Of a stretch of 19,671 bases of DNA, positions 7,648-14,482 are shown one piece after another (within the stretch, counting starts at the first letter, position 1; each line of letters opens with the position of its first letter). A program made the translations under genes and the position numbers. This stretch comes from Acidimicrobiaceae bacterium. Lineage in GTDB: Bacteria > Actinomycetota > Acidimicrobiia > Acidimicrobiales > UBA8190. Where the stretch lies: NCBI GenBank assembly GCA_003453695.1, contig DMNK01000076.1, forward strand, positions 4,187-23,857, in the 5' to 3' direction. The notes under the pieces were generated by a model. It did not search any database. It saw nothing but the letters and a program-made list of their open reading frames with translations, and had not been told where the DNA came from.

Positions 7648-8352
7648 TCACTCCACGCCCACAGCGTCGAAGAGCGCCTTCACGGGCCGCCACGGGACGC
7701 CCAGGTCGTCGGACATGGCGTAGAGCAGCAGGGAGAGCACACGTCTCGTCCCGTGACGGCGGGCCCGGCTCACCAGGTAGTCCCAGTCGAGCTCGCCACC
7801 GCCGATGAGCCCTAGTGCGTCGTACCAGTGATGAGGCACGTGCTCGTCGGCGGTGACGGCCTTGATCACCACCAGGTCCTCGGGGGGGATGACGCGGGCC
7901 CGGCAGGAGCCGAAGCTCTCCACGGTGCTGCGGGCCAGCATCTCCTCGTCGAGGTAGATGTCACCGGAGGAGCGGAAGATGACGTCGACGAGCATGTCGT
8001 GCTTGTACCCCTTGAAGAGCCACCGCGGGTCGCGTTCCTCGGTGTCGAAGCCCGCCGCCGCCAGCGCCTCGAGCACCGGCCGGGCGGACTCGGGACGCAC
8101 GAAGAAGTCGATGTCGTGGGTCGATCGCGGCCGGCCGAAGGCAGCCGAGCCGATCCCGCCCATGAGGACGTACGGGATGCCAGCGCCTTCTACGGCGGCC
8201 ACCGCCTCCGACAGCACCGACAGGAGATAGCCGTCCGGCTCCAGGCCCTCACTGCGGCCTATGTCGTGGCCGTCGCCGTGGCCCTCCTCGTGGGGCTCGC
8301 TCTGTCCAACCCCGAGGTCGGCGATGGCGGCGGCTGGCTGTGGACGGGCCAT
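7648..8352 (-). CDS. Nucleotidyltransferase-fold protein
   Basis: This is a 234-residue protein with the polymerase-beta-like nucleotidyltransferase signature: G65-G66 followed by 'SAAFGRPRSTHDIDFF', with metal-binding D80 and D82 and a likely third acidic residue D123 in 'MLVDVIF'. Proteins of this type (AbiEii-like or MNT/aminoglycoside-adenylyltransferase-like) transfer nucleotides to RNA, proteins or small molecules. The acceptor here is unknown. No antitoxin-like gene sits beside it, so a toxin role is not supported. The first 40 residues are poorly conserved-looking and Gly/His-rich, and the start is uncertain. The ATG at 8352 is used; a TTG at 8385 would add 11 residues and later starts are possible. 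It is 39 nt upstream of the BON gene, on the same strand. Confidence 0.8.
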   Translation of the reverse strand: MARPQPAAAIADLGVGQSEPHEEGHGDGHDIGRSEGLEPDGYLLSVLSEAVAAVEGAGIPYVLMGGIGSAAFGRPRSTHDIDFFVRPESARPVLEALAAAGFDTEERDPRWLFKGYKHDMLVDVIFRSSGDIYLDEEMLARSTVESFGSCRARVIPPEDLVVIKAVTADEHVPHHWYDALGLIGGGELDWDYLVSRARRHGTRRVLSLLLYAMSDDLGVPWRPVKALFDAVGVE

Positions 8353-8389
8353 GCGAGGCGCGTACCCCGGGCCGACCTCGTCCAAGCGG

Positions 8390-8749
8390 TCAGCGCTTGT
8401 GGGCCTTGCCGCCCTGGAAGAGCTGGCGCCAGTCGTGCTCGGACACCTCGATGTCGTACTGCCGCGCCGCCGCCGTGATCCGCTTCCAGGCTCGGTCCCG
8501 CTCGGCGTCGGTGACGCCTTCGACCTGGTCGAAGCGGGCGATGGCGTTTCGCACGTGGTTGGCGTCGGTCAGCGGTTCCTTGCGCTGCTCCGAAAAGGCG
8601 AACTCGCTGTCCTCCAGCCTGTTCTCCTCGGCCGTGGACAGCCCCTGGGTGCTCCGGGACACGTGACGGCCATGGGCCCTGGCACTCCGGGCGGCCCGGG
8701 CCTTCTCGAGGTTGCGCCGGGCAGCTTGCTTCTGCTTCGTCGTTGCCAT
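8390..8749 (-). CDS. DUF6582-like small protein with basic N-terminal extension
   Basis: This 119-residue protein has two parts. Residues 1-35 are very basic and helical ('KQKQAARRNLEKARAAR') and look suited to nucleic-acid contact. Residues 38-119 match the pattern I know as DUF6582, with 'FAFSEQRKEPLTDANHVRNA', 'RFDQVEGV' and a 'W' in 'HDWRQLF'. No biochemical role is known to me; the domain recurs as a small protein in actinobacteria and their phages. The ATG at 8749 begins the basic helix. No good Shine-Dalgarno precedes it, so it may be leaderless. It is the first gene of the leftward series, with the divergent SnoaL-like gene beginning 142 bp away. Confidence 0.75.
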   Translation of the reverse strand: MATTKQKQAARRNLEKARAARSARAHGRHVSRSTQGLSTAEENRLEDSEFAFSEQRKEPLTDANHVRNAIARFDQVEGVTDAERDRAWKRITAAARQYDIEVSEHDWRQLFQGGKAHKR

Positions 8750-8877
8750 GCCAATTGCGATACCCAACCGACGCCAGGGGACCACAGGCGGCAACCCCGG
8801 CTGCCCTACGGCATTCACCGATAGGGCTCTTGTGGGCGTCGTCCGGAGCCGTCCCGACCGTTTCGTGGGAGGCCGAG

Positions 8878-8883
8878 TACTCT
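8878..8883 (+). promoter_or_regulatory. Candidate -10 box (TACTCT) for the SnoaL-like gene
   Basis: TACTCT ends 8 nt before the ATG at 8892, which would give an almost leaderless transcript. No convincing -35 box or close Shine-Dalgarno is seen; the only GGGAGG is about 20 nt upstream, too far to be a usual ribosome site. Confidence 0.35.
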
Positions 8884-8891
8884 GCCCGCCC

Positions 8892-9398
8892 ATGACCGCC
8901 GGCGTTCCGGCCCATCCCCGTGCCGAGGTTCAGGCGGTTGTGGACACGTACTGCGAGCTGCGCCGGCGCATCGAGGAGGGCCTCGAGCCCAACGGCTTCG
9001 GCGCCCTGGCCGATCTCTACACCGACGACGCCGTGTACGTGGATGCCGCCTGGGGCCGCATCGAGGGCAAGGAGGCCATCGCCCACTGGCTCGAGCATTC
9101 GATGGTCGGCTTGGGCGACTGGCGCTTCCCTGTCGAGTTCACCGCCATCGAAGGCGACGACGTGGTGGTGAAGTGGACCCAGGTCATCCCTGGGCGCCGT
9201 CCGGACGGGACGCCCTACACCCAGTCGGCGTACTCGCGGCTTCGCTACGCCGGCGCAGGCAAGTTCTCCTACGAGGAGGACCTCTACAACATGGCGCACG
9301 TCCTCGACGACCTCGCCGAGAGCGGGTGGCGGCCGAGCGAGCCCATGAACGTCCCTCCCGAGCACCCCGATCGCAACTGGTCCCTGCCGGGCACCTGA
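8892..9398 (+). CDS. SnoaL/NTF2-like fold protein
   Basis: This is a 168-residue protein with the cone-shaped NTF2-like pattern. An N-terminal helix ('AVVDTYCELRRRIE') is followed by 'ALADLYTDDAVYVDAAWG', then 'IEGKEAIAHWL' and alternating beta strands ('VVVKWTQVIPG', 'AYSRLRYAGAGKFSYEEDLYN'). This is the usual order in SnoaL-like polyketide cyclases, ketosteroid isomerases and uncharacterised relatives. The tail 'NVPPEHPDRNWSLPGT' is also seen in actinobacterial members. Substrate and reaction are unknown. The ATG at 8892 is taken because the fold begins soon after it and a -10-like TACTCT sits just upstream. It is divergent from the DUF6582-like gene and has no obvious operon partner; the membrane gene downstream has its own ribosome binding site after 99 nt. 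Confidence 0.82.
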   Translation: MTAGVPAHPRAEVQAVVDTYCELRRRIEEGLEPNGFGALADLYTDDAVYVDAAWGRIEGKEAIAHWLEHSMVGLGDWRFPVEFTAIEGDDVVVKWTQVIPGRRPDGTPYTQSAYSRLRYAGAGKFSYEEDLYNMAHVLDDLAESGWRPSEPMNVPPEHPDRNWSLPGT

Positions 9399-9497
9399 CC
9401 GGCCGCCGCCACGGCCCGGCCTCACCGGGGACGCTTCGCTACGGTTTCGTCGGGGGCGCTGTCGGTGGGAGCGATGGCTCCGGAGGAGGGGACCGAA

Positions 9498-10199
9498 GTG
9501 AACGAACGAGTGTGGGGACGCGTGGGGGCGTTGTCGGGTCTTGTGTTCGTCGTGCTGAGCCTGCTGGGGGCGTTCCTCTACCCGGAGCAGCCACGCTCGG
9601 ACAGCCCGGCTGCCGTCACGGCGGCATGGGTGCACAACCACCGCGTGGCGCTGCAGGCGGGGATGATCATCTCGCTCTTCGCCGCCGGTGCCCTGGTGTG
9701 GTTCGTCGGCTATCTGCGCACGCGCATCGGCGACGAGCGGGATCGAGCGGTCAAGGTCGGGGCCACGGTGCTGTCAGGTGGGATCGCCGTCGCCATCATG
9801 TCGGCGCTGGCCGTCATGCCGACCGCCATCCTGGCCTTCATGGACGCTCAGCCCGGAGGCATACACGACGCCGTCCTCGTGCGCATGCTCGGCGACCTCA
9901 ACACGGTGTTCTTCTCCGCGGTGTCGGTGATGTCGGTCGTCTTCCTCGCCGCCCTGGGGGCAGCCATGCTCGACCGCCAGCTCCCCGCCCCGTGGCTGGG
10001 CTGGCTCTCGCTCGTGTTCGGCGTGGTGAACGGCGTCGCCGTGTGGGTGGAGATCACCTTCAGCAGCTACCACGGCAAGGTGTGGAACACCATCGGGTGG
10101 GGCGCCTACATCGGGTTCCTGGCCGTGATCCTGCTGTCGAGCCTGACCACGATGGGAGGACGCCTCGAAACCCGCGCCCGGTCACTGGCAGTTTCTTAG
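9498..10199 (+). CDS. Six-helix integral membrane protein (DUF4386-like), function unknown
   Basis: This is a 233-residue membrane protein with about six hydrophobic helices: near residues 9-28, 50-72, 86-113, 135-158, 164-186 and 197-218. The loop after helix 1 holds 'YPEQPRSDSPAAV', a layout seen in DUF4386-like and other uncharacterised actinobacterial membrane proteins. No transporter or enzyme motif is visible. The start is set at GTG 9498 because GGAGGAGGGG lies directly upstream at normal spacing; an ATG at 9474 would cover that ribosome site. A -10-like TACGGT at 9440-9445 may be its promoter. It converges on the DHFR-like gene, whose stop is only 17 nt away. Confidence 0.8.
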   Translation: MNERVWGRVGALSGLVFVVLSLLGAFLYPEQPRSDSPAAVTAAWVHNHRVALQAGMIISLFAAGALVWFVGYLRTRIGDERDRAVKVGATVLSGGIAVAIMSALAVMPTAILAFMDAQPGGIHDAVLVRMLGDLNTVFFSAVSVMSVVFLAALGAAMLDRQLPAPWLGWLSLVFGVVNGVAVWVEITFSSYHGKVWNTIGWGAYIGFLAVILLSSLTTMGGRLETRARSLAVS

Positions 10200-10216
10200 G
10201 AGGGCCGAGGCCGAGG

Positions 10217-10768
10217 TCATCCCGCCTTGTGGTAGGTGAGGAGCAGCACGCCGCTTCCCGACGTGTCGGCCTGGCCCAGGGCCAGCTTGGCCGGGGCCGG
10301 CATCCCATCGGGAAAGAGCCGCTTGCCGTTCCCCAGGACGACCGGGAACACCATCAACCGGTACTCGTCCACGAGATCGTGCTGCGCCAGGGTCTGGACG
10401 AGCTGGGCGCTCCCTTCGACGAGGAGGTTGCCCTCGACCTCATCGCGCGCCGCGCTCACGTCCCGTACCACGTCGCCGCGCAGGACCGTGGTCTCGCCCC
10501 AGGTGGCGTCTTCGTCGCTCAGGGTCGACGAGACCACGTACTTCGGGATGGCGTTCATCCGCTTGCCGAAGTCGTCGCCGCCCATGTTGGGCCAGGCAGC
10601 GGCGAATCCCTGGTAGGTGACCCTTCCGAGGAGCAGCACGGTGGCGTCGAACAGCTCGTCCATCTTGAACTTGTCTCCTGCCTCGCCCCGGTCGAAGTCG
10701 AAGGTCCACCGCGGCTCCTCCATGACTCCGTCGAGGGACAGGAATTCGGTGACGACGATTCGGCCCAT
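10217..10768 (-). CDS. Dihydrofolate reductase / RibD C-terminal family protein
   Basis: This is a 183-residue protein with the DHFR-like fold. The opening 'RIVVTEFLSLDGVME', the 'LLLGRVTYQGFAAAWP' segment, 'KYVVSSTL', 'NLLVEGSAQLVQTL' and 'DEYRLMVFPVVLGNGKRLF' follow the order found in RibD_C-type reductases (YyaP/YwjB-like). Members bind NADPH, but most of these stand-alone proteins have unknown substrates and probably are not true folate enzymes. The ATG at 10768 has AGGAGG at good spacing. It forms a single-gene unit: the secreted-protein gene stop lies 75 nt upstream and the convergent membrane gene ends 17 nt downstream. Confidence 0.88.
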   Translation of the reverse strand: MGRIVVTEFLSLDGVMEEPRWTFDFDRGEAGDKFKMDELFDATVLLLGRVTYQGFAAAWPNMGGDDFGKRMNAIPKYVVSSTLSDEDATWGETTVLRGDVVRDVSAARDEVEGNLLVEGSAQLVQTLAQHDLVDEYRLMVFPVVLGNGKRLFPDGMPAPAKLALGQADTSGSGVLLLTYHKAG

Positions 10769-10843
10769 GGTTCCTCCTGGCTCGGCGTCCCATTCTCGTC
10801 ACTCAGACGGCGCTCGGCCGGGAAACTCATCTCTCCAGGAAGC

Positions 10844-11887
10844 TCAGGGGACGAAGAGCATCCCCTTCGGTGGCTGGTTCACGCCCGGCACCTGATTCAC
10901 CTGGCCGGTGTTCGTGTCCAGCACGGCCAGGTAGTTGGGTCCGTTCCCCGGGGTCGCCGACACGAAGGCCGTGCCCGGACTGAAGTGCCCCGTAACGGCG
11001 ACCACCTCGTTGTCGGTTGAGTCGGTGAAGTAGAGGGTCCCGTCATTGGTCGTCGCCCAAGCGGTGTCGTCGATCGACTGGGACAAGTTGAGGACGAAGA
11101 GGCCGGAAGGGCCGCTGTTGTCGTGGCCACCCATGTAGACCTGCTGCTGGTCGCCCTGGCTGTCCAGCATGAAGGCGCCGCCGAAGCGACCTGCCGAGGC
11201 CGGCACCACCCCGTTCGAGTCTGGGTCGGTCAGCCCCAGCGTCTGTGTCTTGCCCTGGTGGGGACCGGTGTTGGCGACTGACGCCGTGGCTCCATCGGAG
11301 TAGAGCTGGGTGAGGGTGGCCGTCGTCCCCGACAACGACGCCTCGTACACGGCGGGCACGTTCGGATACGACGCCGAGGTGGTGTCGGGATTCGAGGCGC
11401 TGAGCAGGATCTGCCCGTTGTAGACGGAGACGGCGTCGGTCGCCCCGCCGTGAGGGAGAGAGGAGGAGCTGTAGGTGTACGAGGTCGGCGTCGAGGAGCT
11501 CGGGTCGATGGTGAAGAGGCTCGAGTTGCCGTCCTCGTTCAGGGTGCCGATCAGCCTGTTGTTGGCGGGATCGGCGCCGAGGCCGTCGCACCGGCCTGTC
11601 AGCGTCCAGGTATCGAGCAGCGTTCCCGTAGGGCTCAACTCGGCGATCGTGCTCGTGCCGCCTCCGGTCGACCCGCTGTTGTTCTGGAAGCTCACGAAGA
11701 GGTCGTTGCCGAGCTGAGTGATGTCGTCGGGTTTGTACATCGTCGACGTGCCCGTGGCGACAACCGTGGTGGTGTAGCCGGCGGAGGTGCCGCCTTGCGC
11801 ACCAGCGGATGGGACCAGGGTGGCGAGGCTCAATGCAGATCCGACAACGGCTGCGGAAACTGCGGCGATCACGGAACGGGTCGTCAT
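10844..11887 (-). CDS. Secreted beta-propeller-like protein
   Basis: This 347-residue exported protein has a clean signal peptide: an arginine at residue 4, a hydrophobic core at about 6-25 and an A28-G-A30 cleavage site. The mature part is rich in Ser, Thr, Gly and Asn and contains repeated short beta-strand blocks such as 'KPDDITQLGNDLFVSFQN', 'RLIGTLNEDGNSSLFTID' and 'GTLYFTDSTDNEVVAV', as in NHL or SMP-30-like propellers. Similar proteins with 'GRCDGLGADP' and 'DPDSNGVVP' are widespread in actinobacteria, but I know of no assigned function. Two ATGs are possible. The one at 11887 is chosen because GGAGGT lies about ten bases upstream; the ATG at 11896 is only one base after that site. The 169-nt gap up to the universal stress gene presumably holds its promoter, though no box stands out. 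Confidence 0.85.
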   Translation of the reverse strand: MTTRSVIAAVSAAVVGSALSLATLVPSAGAQGGTSAGYTTTVVATGTSTMYKPDDITQLGNDLFVSFQNNSGSTGGGTSTIAELSPTGTLLDTWTLTGRCDGLGADPANNRLIGTLNEDGNSSLFTIDPSSSTPTSYTYSSSSLPHGGATDAVSVYNGQILLSASNPDTTSASYPNVPAVYEASLSGTTATLTQLYSDGATASVANTGPHQGKTQTLGLTDPDSNGVVPASAGRFGGAFMLDSQGDQQQVYMGGHDNSGPSGLFVLNLSQSIDDTAWATTNDGTLYFTDSTDNEVVAVTGHFSPGTAFVSATPGNGPNYLAVLDTNTGQVNQVPGVNQPPKGMLFVP

Positions 11888-12056
11888 GATGGTCATGACC
11901 TCCTTTGGCTTCCGCCAGGAGCCTAGGAACGCGACCTTGCCGTCCGGTTATCTGCACGTGGCGCCAAAGTGAACTCTGCGGACGGCGAGCACCGAGCCAA
12001 CGGTTCGCGCACTGTTGACGCACGATGAGCCCAACACGCCCTGCGTCGGGGGCGCC

Positions 12057-12515
12057 TCAGTTGCGGATGATCACGACGGGGCAGTGGGCGTGGCCGGCCA
12101 GGAACTCGCTCACGGAACCGATGAGCATGCCGGCGAACTCGCCGTGTCCTCGGCTCCCGACGACGATCAGCGACGCCTCCTTCGACAGCTCGACCAGCGT
12201 CGGTGCCGCCGCGCCTTCGAACACCCTGGTGGTCACCGAGATGGCCGGGCTGGCGCCGAGCACCTGGCGCACGGTGTCCTGCAGGAGCTGGTTGGCTTCC
12301 GCCCCCGGGTCGTAGCCGTCGGGCCACGGAGGAGCCCATCCGAACATCGTGGGGTAGTGCCAGATGATCACCGCCAGCAGATCCACGCCGCTGAGGGCCG
12401 CCCATCGCGCCGCCCAGGTCAATGCGTCCTTGGACTTCTCTGAGCCGTCCACCCCGACGACGACTGGACGTCGGTCGGCGGCAGAACCATTCTCCGCACC
12501 AGGCTGAGCCGTCAC
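12057..12515 (-). CDS. Universal stress protein (UspA family)
   Basis: This is a 152-residue single-domain Usp with the Rossmann-like fold. It begins 'PVVVGVDGSEKSKDALTWA' with D23, and has the ATP-binding signature G120-x2-G123-x9-G133-S134 near the end, followed by 'CPVVIIRN'. ATP-binding Usps are induced by hypoxia, starvation or oxidative stress in actinobacteria; the partner here is unknown. The start is GTG at 12515 with GAGAGGA a few bases upstream. It has the best promoter in the window (TTGACG-N16-TAGGGT) and a 16-bp dyad between promoter and start, so regulated expression is likely. The divergent neighbour encodes a membrane-anchored thioredoxin, which fits a redox or stress context. 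Confidence 0.93.
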   Translation of the reverse strand: MTAQPGAENGSAADRRPVVVGVDGSEKSKDALTWAARWAALSGVDLLAVIIWHYPTMFGWAPPWPDGYDPGAEANQLLQDTVRQVLGASPAISVTTRVFEGAAAPTLVELSKEASLIVVGSRGHGEFAGMLIGSVSEFLAGHAHCPVVIIRN

Positions 12516-12539
12516 GTGCTTCCTCTCGAGATGGCCTGA

Positions 12540-12555
12540 CGACCGGCACCGGTCG
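12540..12555. promoter_or_regulatory. Candidate operator dyad in the usp leader
   Basis: CGACCGG and CCGGTCG form a perfect 7-bp inverted repeat around a central CA. It lies just downstream of the predicted usp transcription start, a typical place for a repressor site, within the 147-bp region shared with the divergent thioredoxin gene. The protein that would bind it is unknown. GC-rich DNA makes some such repeats by chance. Confidence 0.4.
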
Positions 12556-12575
12556 CTCGAGCGCCGGCCGGGCTC

Positions 12576-12603
12576 ACCCTACCGGCTCGCTTTCCACCGT
12601 CAA
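12576..12603 (-). promoter_or_regulatory. Promoter for the universal stress protein gene
   Basis: On the minus strand TTGACG (12598-12603) precedes TAGGGT (12576-12581) with a 16-nt spacer. The -35 matches the TTGACA consensus at five of six positions and the -10 fits TAnnnT. Transcription would begin near 12569, giving a leader of about 54 nt. Confidence 0.5.
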
Positions 12604-12644
12604 GGGCTGGTCCCGACCGCACTCACTCCTGTCCCACCCACCGT

Positions 12645-12650
12645 TACACT
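12645..12650 (+). promoter_or_regulatory. Candidate -10 box (TACACT) for the thioredoxin-like gene
   Basis: TACACT ends 12 nt before the ATG at 12663. No Shine-Dalgarno is seen between them, so the transcript would have a very short leader. No clear -35 box is visible. Confidence 0.35.
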
Positions 12651-12662
12651 GCGCCTTCGTCG

Positions 12663-13289
12663 ATGCCGACCCTTGGCAACCCTGACGGTGCGCCGAAGGC
12701 CCATCCGGAGGCCTCTGACCCTCCGTCAGGGGGCCCGGGAAAGCGCCGCGCCACCCTCCTGATCACCGGCGCCTTGCTGACAGCCCTGGTGGTGGCCGGG
12801 ATCGTGGCCGCCCTCACCATCCCGGGCACCACGACACCGGTGTTGAGCGGACGGTCAGGCGGCAAGGCTCCTGCCTTCTCTCTCGCTGTCCTGGCGGAGC
12901 CGAACGGGACGGTGAGCTCCTCGCAGCTCTCGGGTGAGGATCTCGTCCTCAACTTCTGGGCCTCGTGGTGCTTTCCCTGTCAGCAGGAGATGCCCACGCT
13001 CCAGCAGGCCTCGCTTCGTCTCCGCGGCAAGGTGCGCTTCGTGGGCATCGACACCAACGACACCCGTTCGGCCGCTCTGGGCTTCCTCGCCCGCGTGCAT
13101 GTCAGCTACCTGACCCTGTTCGATCCTCATGGCGACGTGGCCGGTTCGTACGGCCTGTTCGGTCTGCCCACGACAGTGTTCGTCTCGCACACGGGCATCG
13201 TGATCGGACGCCACAGTGGCCAGTTCGACGCCGCCGGCTTGCAGGCAGCCCTCACCCAGGCCTTCGGCGCCTCCGCCGCTGGGTCGTAG
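12663..13289 (+). CDS. Membrane-anchored TlpA/ResA-like thioredoxin
   Basis: This is a 208-residue redoxin with a Pro/Gly-rich cytoplasmic lead (1-28), one membrane anchor (about 30-53) and an extracytoplasmic thioredoxin fold. The active site is W102-C103-F-P-C106 in 'NFWASWCFPCQQEMP', and the cis-proline is P169 in 'GLPTTVF'. Relatives reduce disulfides outside the membrane, for example in apocytochrome c maturation, or serve as general extracytoplasmic reductants. No ccdA or cytochrome-maturation gene is beside it, so its client is unknown. The ATG at 12663 leaves the anchor intact; there is no Shine-Dalgarno but a near-leaderless -10 box is present. It is divergent from the universal stress gene. 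A 9-bp inverted repeat follows 29 nt after the stop. Confidence 0.92.
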   Translation: MPTLGNPDGAPKAHPEASDPPSGGPGKRRATLLITGALLTALVVAGIVAALTIPGTTTPVLSGRSGGKAPAFSLAVLAEPNGTVSSSQLSGEDLVLNFWASWCFPCQQEMPTLQQASLRLRGKVRFVGIDTNDTRSAALGFLARVHVSYLTLFDPHGDVAGSYGLFGLPTTVFVSHTGIVIGRHSGQFDAAGLQAALTQAFGASAAGS

Positions 13290-13317
13290 CCAGGCTCGAA
13301 GCGCCCCGCCCACGCCA

Positions 13318-13359
13318 GGTCGGCGGAGGTAGCGTTTTTCTCGGAAGAGACCGCCGACC
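13318..13359. repeat. 9-bp perfect inverted repeat between the redoxin and ybjQ-like genes
   Basis: GGTCGGCGG (13318-13326) and CCGCCGACC (13351-13359) are exact complements separated by 24 nt that include TAGCGT (13330-13335) and a run of five T. The loop could hold the -10 box of the ybjQ-like gene, flanked by two operator half-sites. As RNA it could instead form a stem-loop in the 3' end of the redoxin transcript. No T-run follows the second arm, so it is not a typical terminator. Confidence 0.45.
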
Positions 13360-13391
13360 GGCTCCGGGGTCGTCCGTCCGAAAGGAGTGCC

Positions 13392-13766
13392 ATGTCCCAG
13401 TACCTTCCGCCCGAGGCACCGGCCACGGTCACCACCTTCCCGATCACCACCGCCTTTGACTTCGTCGAGTACCGGACCGTCCGTACCCTGGGTTCGTGCT
13501 TCGGGTTGGTGGTCCGCTCCATGGGAGCCGTCCGGGGCATCGGGGCCTCCTTCAAGGCGCTTGCCGGTGGTGAGGTCGGTCAGTACACGAAGCTGTTGGA
13601 AGACAGCCGCCGTCATGCCATGGACCGCCTGATCGAGAACGCCCGCATCATGGGCGCCAACGCCGTCGTCGGCATGCGATTCGATTCGTCCGAGATCGGC
13701 CAGAGCTTGACCGAGATCGCCGCCTACGGGACGGCGGTCGTCGTCGAGGCACGCACTCCGTCCTGA
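13392..13766 (+). CDS. YbjQ/UPF0145 family protein
   Basis: This is a 124-residue protein of the YbjQ (PF01906-type) family. Family landmarks are the early 'FDFVEYRTVRTLGSCFGLVVRS', the helix 'ARIMGANAVVGMRFDSSEI' and the final strand 'YGTAVVVEA'. The family forms pentamers and has been called heavy-metal-binding, but its role is not established. No Cys/His metal site is obvious here. The ATG at 13392 has AAGGAG six bases upstream. The stop overlaps the ATG of a 67-residue membrane protein by one base (TGATG), so the two are almost certainly translated together. Confidence 0.9.
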   Translation: MSQYLPPEAPATVTTFPITTAFDFVEYRTVRTLGSCFGLVVRSMGAVRGIGASFKALAGGEVGQYTKLLEDSRRHAMDRLIENARIMGANAVVGMRFDSSEIGQSLTEIAAYGTAVVVEARTPS

Positions 13767-13969
13767 TGGCGGTGGTCTTGGGCGTCGTGGGGTTCGCGGT
13801 CCTGGTCGCCGTCGTCATGAGCATCTTCGTGAGAAGGCACGGCGAGTCGCCGGCGCCCGAGCCGGGCTGGACGCCCACCGAAGAGGTGTTCAGGGACCCG
13901 GCCAGCGAGCGCCTCATGCGGGTGTGGACCGATCCTGGCGGAGGGCGCCACTACCTCCCCGATCGATAG
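13766..13969 (+). CDS. Small single-pass membrane protein coupled to the YbjQ-like gene
   Basis: This is a 67-residue protein with one hydrophobic helix at about residues 2-22 followed by 'RRHGE' and a hydrophilic tail containing 'GWTPTEEVFRDP' and ending 'RVWTDPGGGRHYLPDR'. By charge the N-terminus should face outside and the tail inside. I do not recognise a named family, but the C-terminal 'MRVWTDPGGGRHY' looks like a conserved short motif. The start codon overlaps the upstream stop as TGATG, so it has no ribosome site of its own. It may anchor the YbjQ-like protein to the membrane; that is inference from coupling. Confidence 0.75.
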   Translation: MAVVLGVVGFAVLVAVVMSIFVRRHGESPAPEPGWTPTEEVFRDPASERLMRVWTDPGGGRHYLPDR

Positions 13970-14015
13970 CTCCTCGGGCGCGGGGCTCGCATGAGGCGCG
14001 TGTTCGCTGACGTGC

Positions 14016-14369
14016 CTAGCCGCCGAGCACTTGCCTTGTTCTCACCGTGATCAGCTTCTGTACGAGCGCCTTCGGCAAGGGCTGGTCCACAGGGAAGCGC
14101 AGGGCTCCGGACGACTTCTCGTAACGCGAGAGCTCGTCCCCAAGCTCCGAGAAGACGGAGCCACTGTGTGGCAGGTAGCTCAGGTGGTTCTTGAAGGCGG
14201 CAAACCCGGCGATGACCTTGCCCTGAGACCGGAACGCCGGGAGGCCGTAGGACATGCCCTCCTCGGCGTCGGGGAGCACCTCGAGAATCGTCCGGCGGAG
14301 AGCCTCGAGCGTGCTTCGTTTGGGCTCGGGCAACGAGGCCAGGTAGTCGTCCACCTCTTTCTTGGACAT
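14016..14369 (-). CDS. DUF1801 (YdhG-like) protein
   Basis: This is a 117-residue DUF1801 protein. The pattern 'VDDYLASLPEPKRSTLEALR', 'EGMSYGLPAFRSQGKVIAGFAAFKNHLSYLPHSG' and the late 'ALRFPVDQPLPKALVQKLITVR' matches the family along its full length. Members include the Bacillus protein described as a frataxin-like iron chaperone, but most have no tested role. The ATG at 14369 fits the family start, and no Shine-Dalgarno precedes it. Instead CATAGT ends six bases upstream, with GGAACG 17 nt further up, so the message is probably leaderless. The promoter resembles the one at the ECF sigma gene in this window. It is transcribed toward the YbjQ-like pair and stands alone. Confidence 0.9.
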   Translation of the reverse strand: MSKKEVDDYLASLPEPKRSTLEALRRTILEVLPDAEEGMSYGLPAFRSQGKVIAGFAAFKNHLSYLPHSGSVFSELGDELSRYEKSSGALRFPVDQPLPKALVQKLITVRTRQVLGG

Positions 14370-14375
14370 GGCGCC

Positions 14376-14404
14376 ACTATGACCCGGGCCGTCGGGCCCG
14401 TTCC
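14376..14404 (-). promoter_or_regulatory. Candidate ECF-type promoter for the DUF1801 gene
   Basis: On the minus strand GGAACG (14399-14404) is followed after 17 nt by CATAGT (14376-14381), six bases before the ATG at 14369. GGAAC is a common -35 core for ECF sigma factors. The same GGAAC-N18-CAT spacing is found upstream of the ECF sigma gene at 17405-17433. The spacer also holds a stem-forming repeat (CGGGCC/GGCCCG, 14385-14400). Confidence 0.4.
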
Positions 14405-14482
14405 ACCCTGGCCTCCGGTCGCCGTTGCAATCGCTGTTGGCGAAGCGTCCTTCAGGTCATCGGCGACGAAGCGCCGACGGCT

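Noticed and set aside
7648..8749. Toxin-antitoxin or abortive-infection module (AbiEii-like nucleotidyltransferase plus small basic protein)
   Set aside because: The small neighbour resembles DUF6582 and not an antitoxin, order and spacing do not match known AbiE pairs, and no defence genes are nearby.
9173..11020. 615-codon plus-strand open frame spanning several genes
   Set aside because: It runs out of frame through the SnoaL-like, membrane and DHFR-like genes, all of which have ribosome sites and family features.
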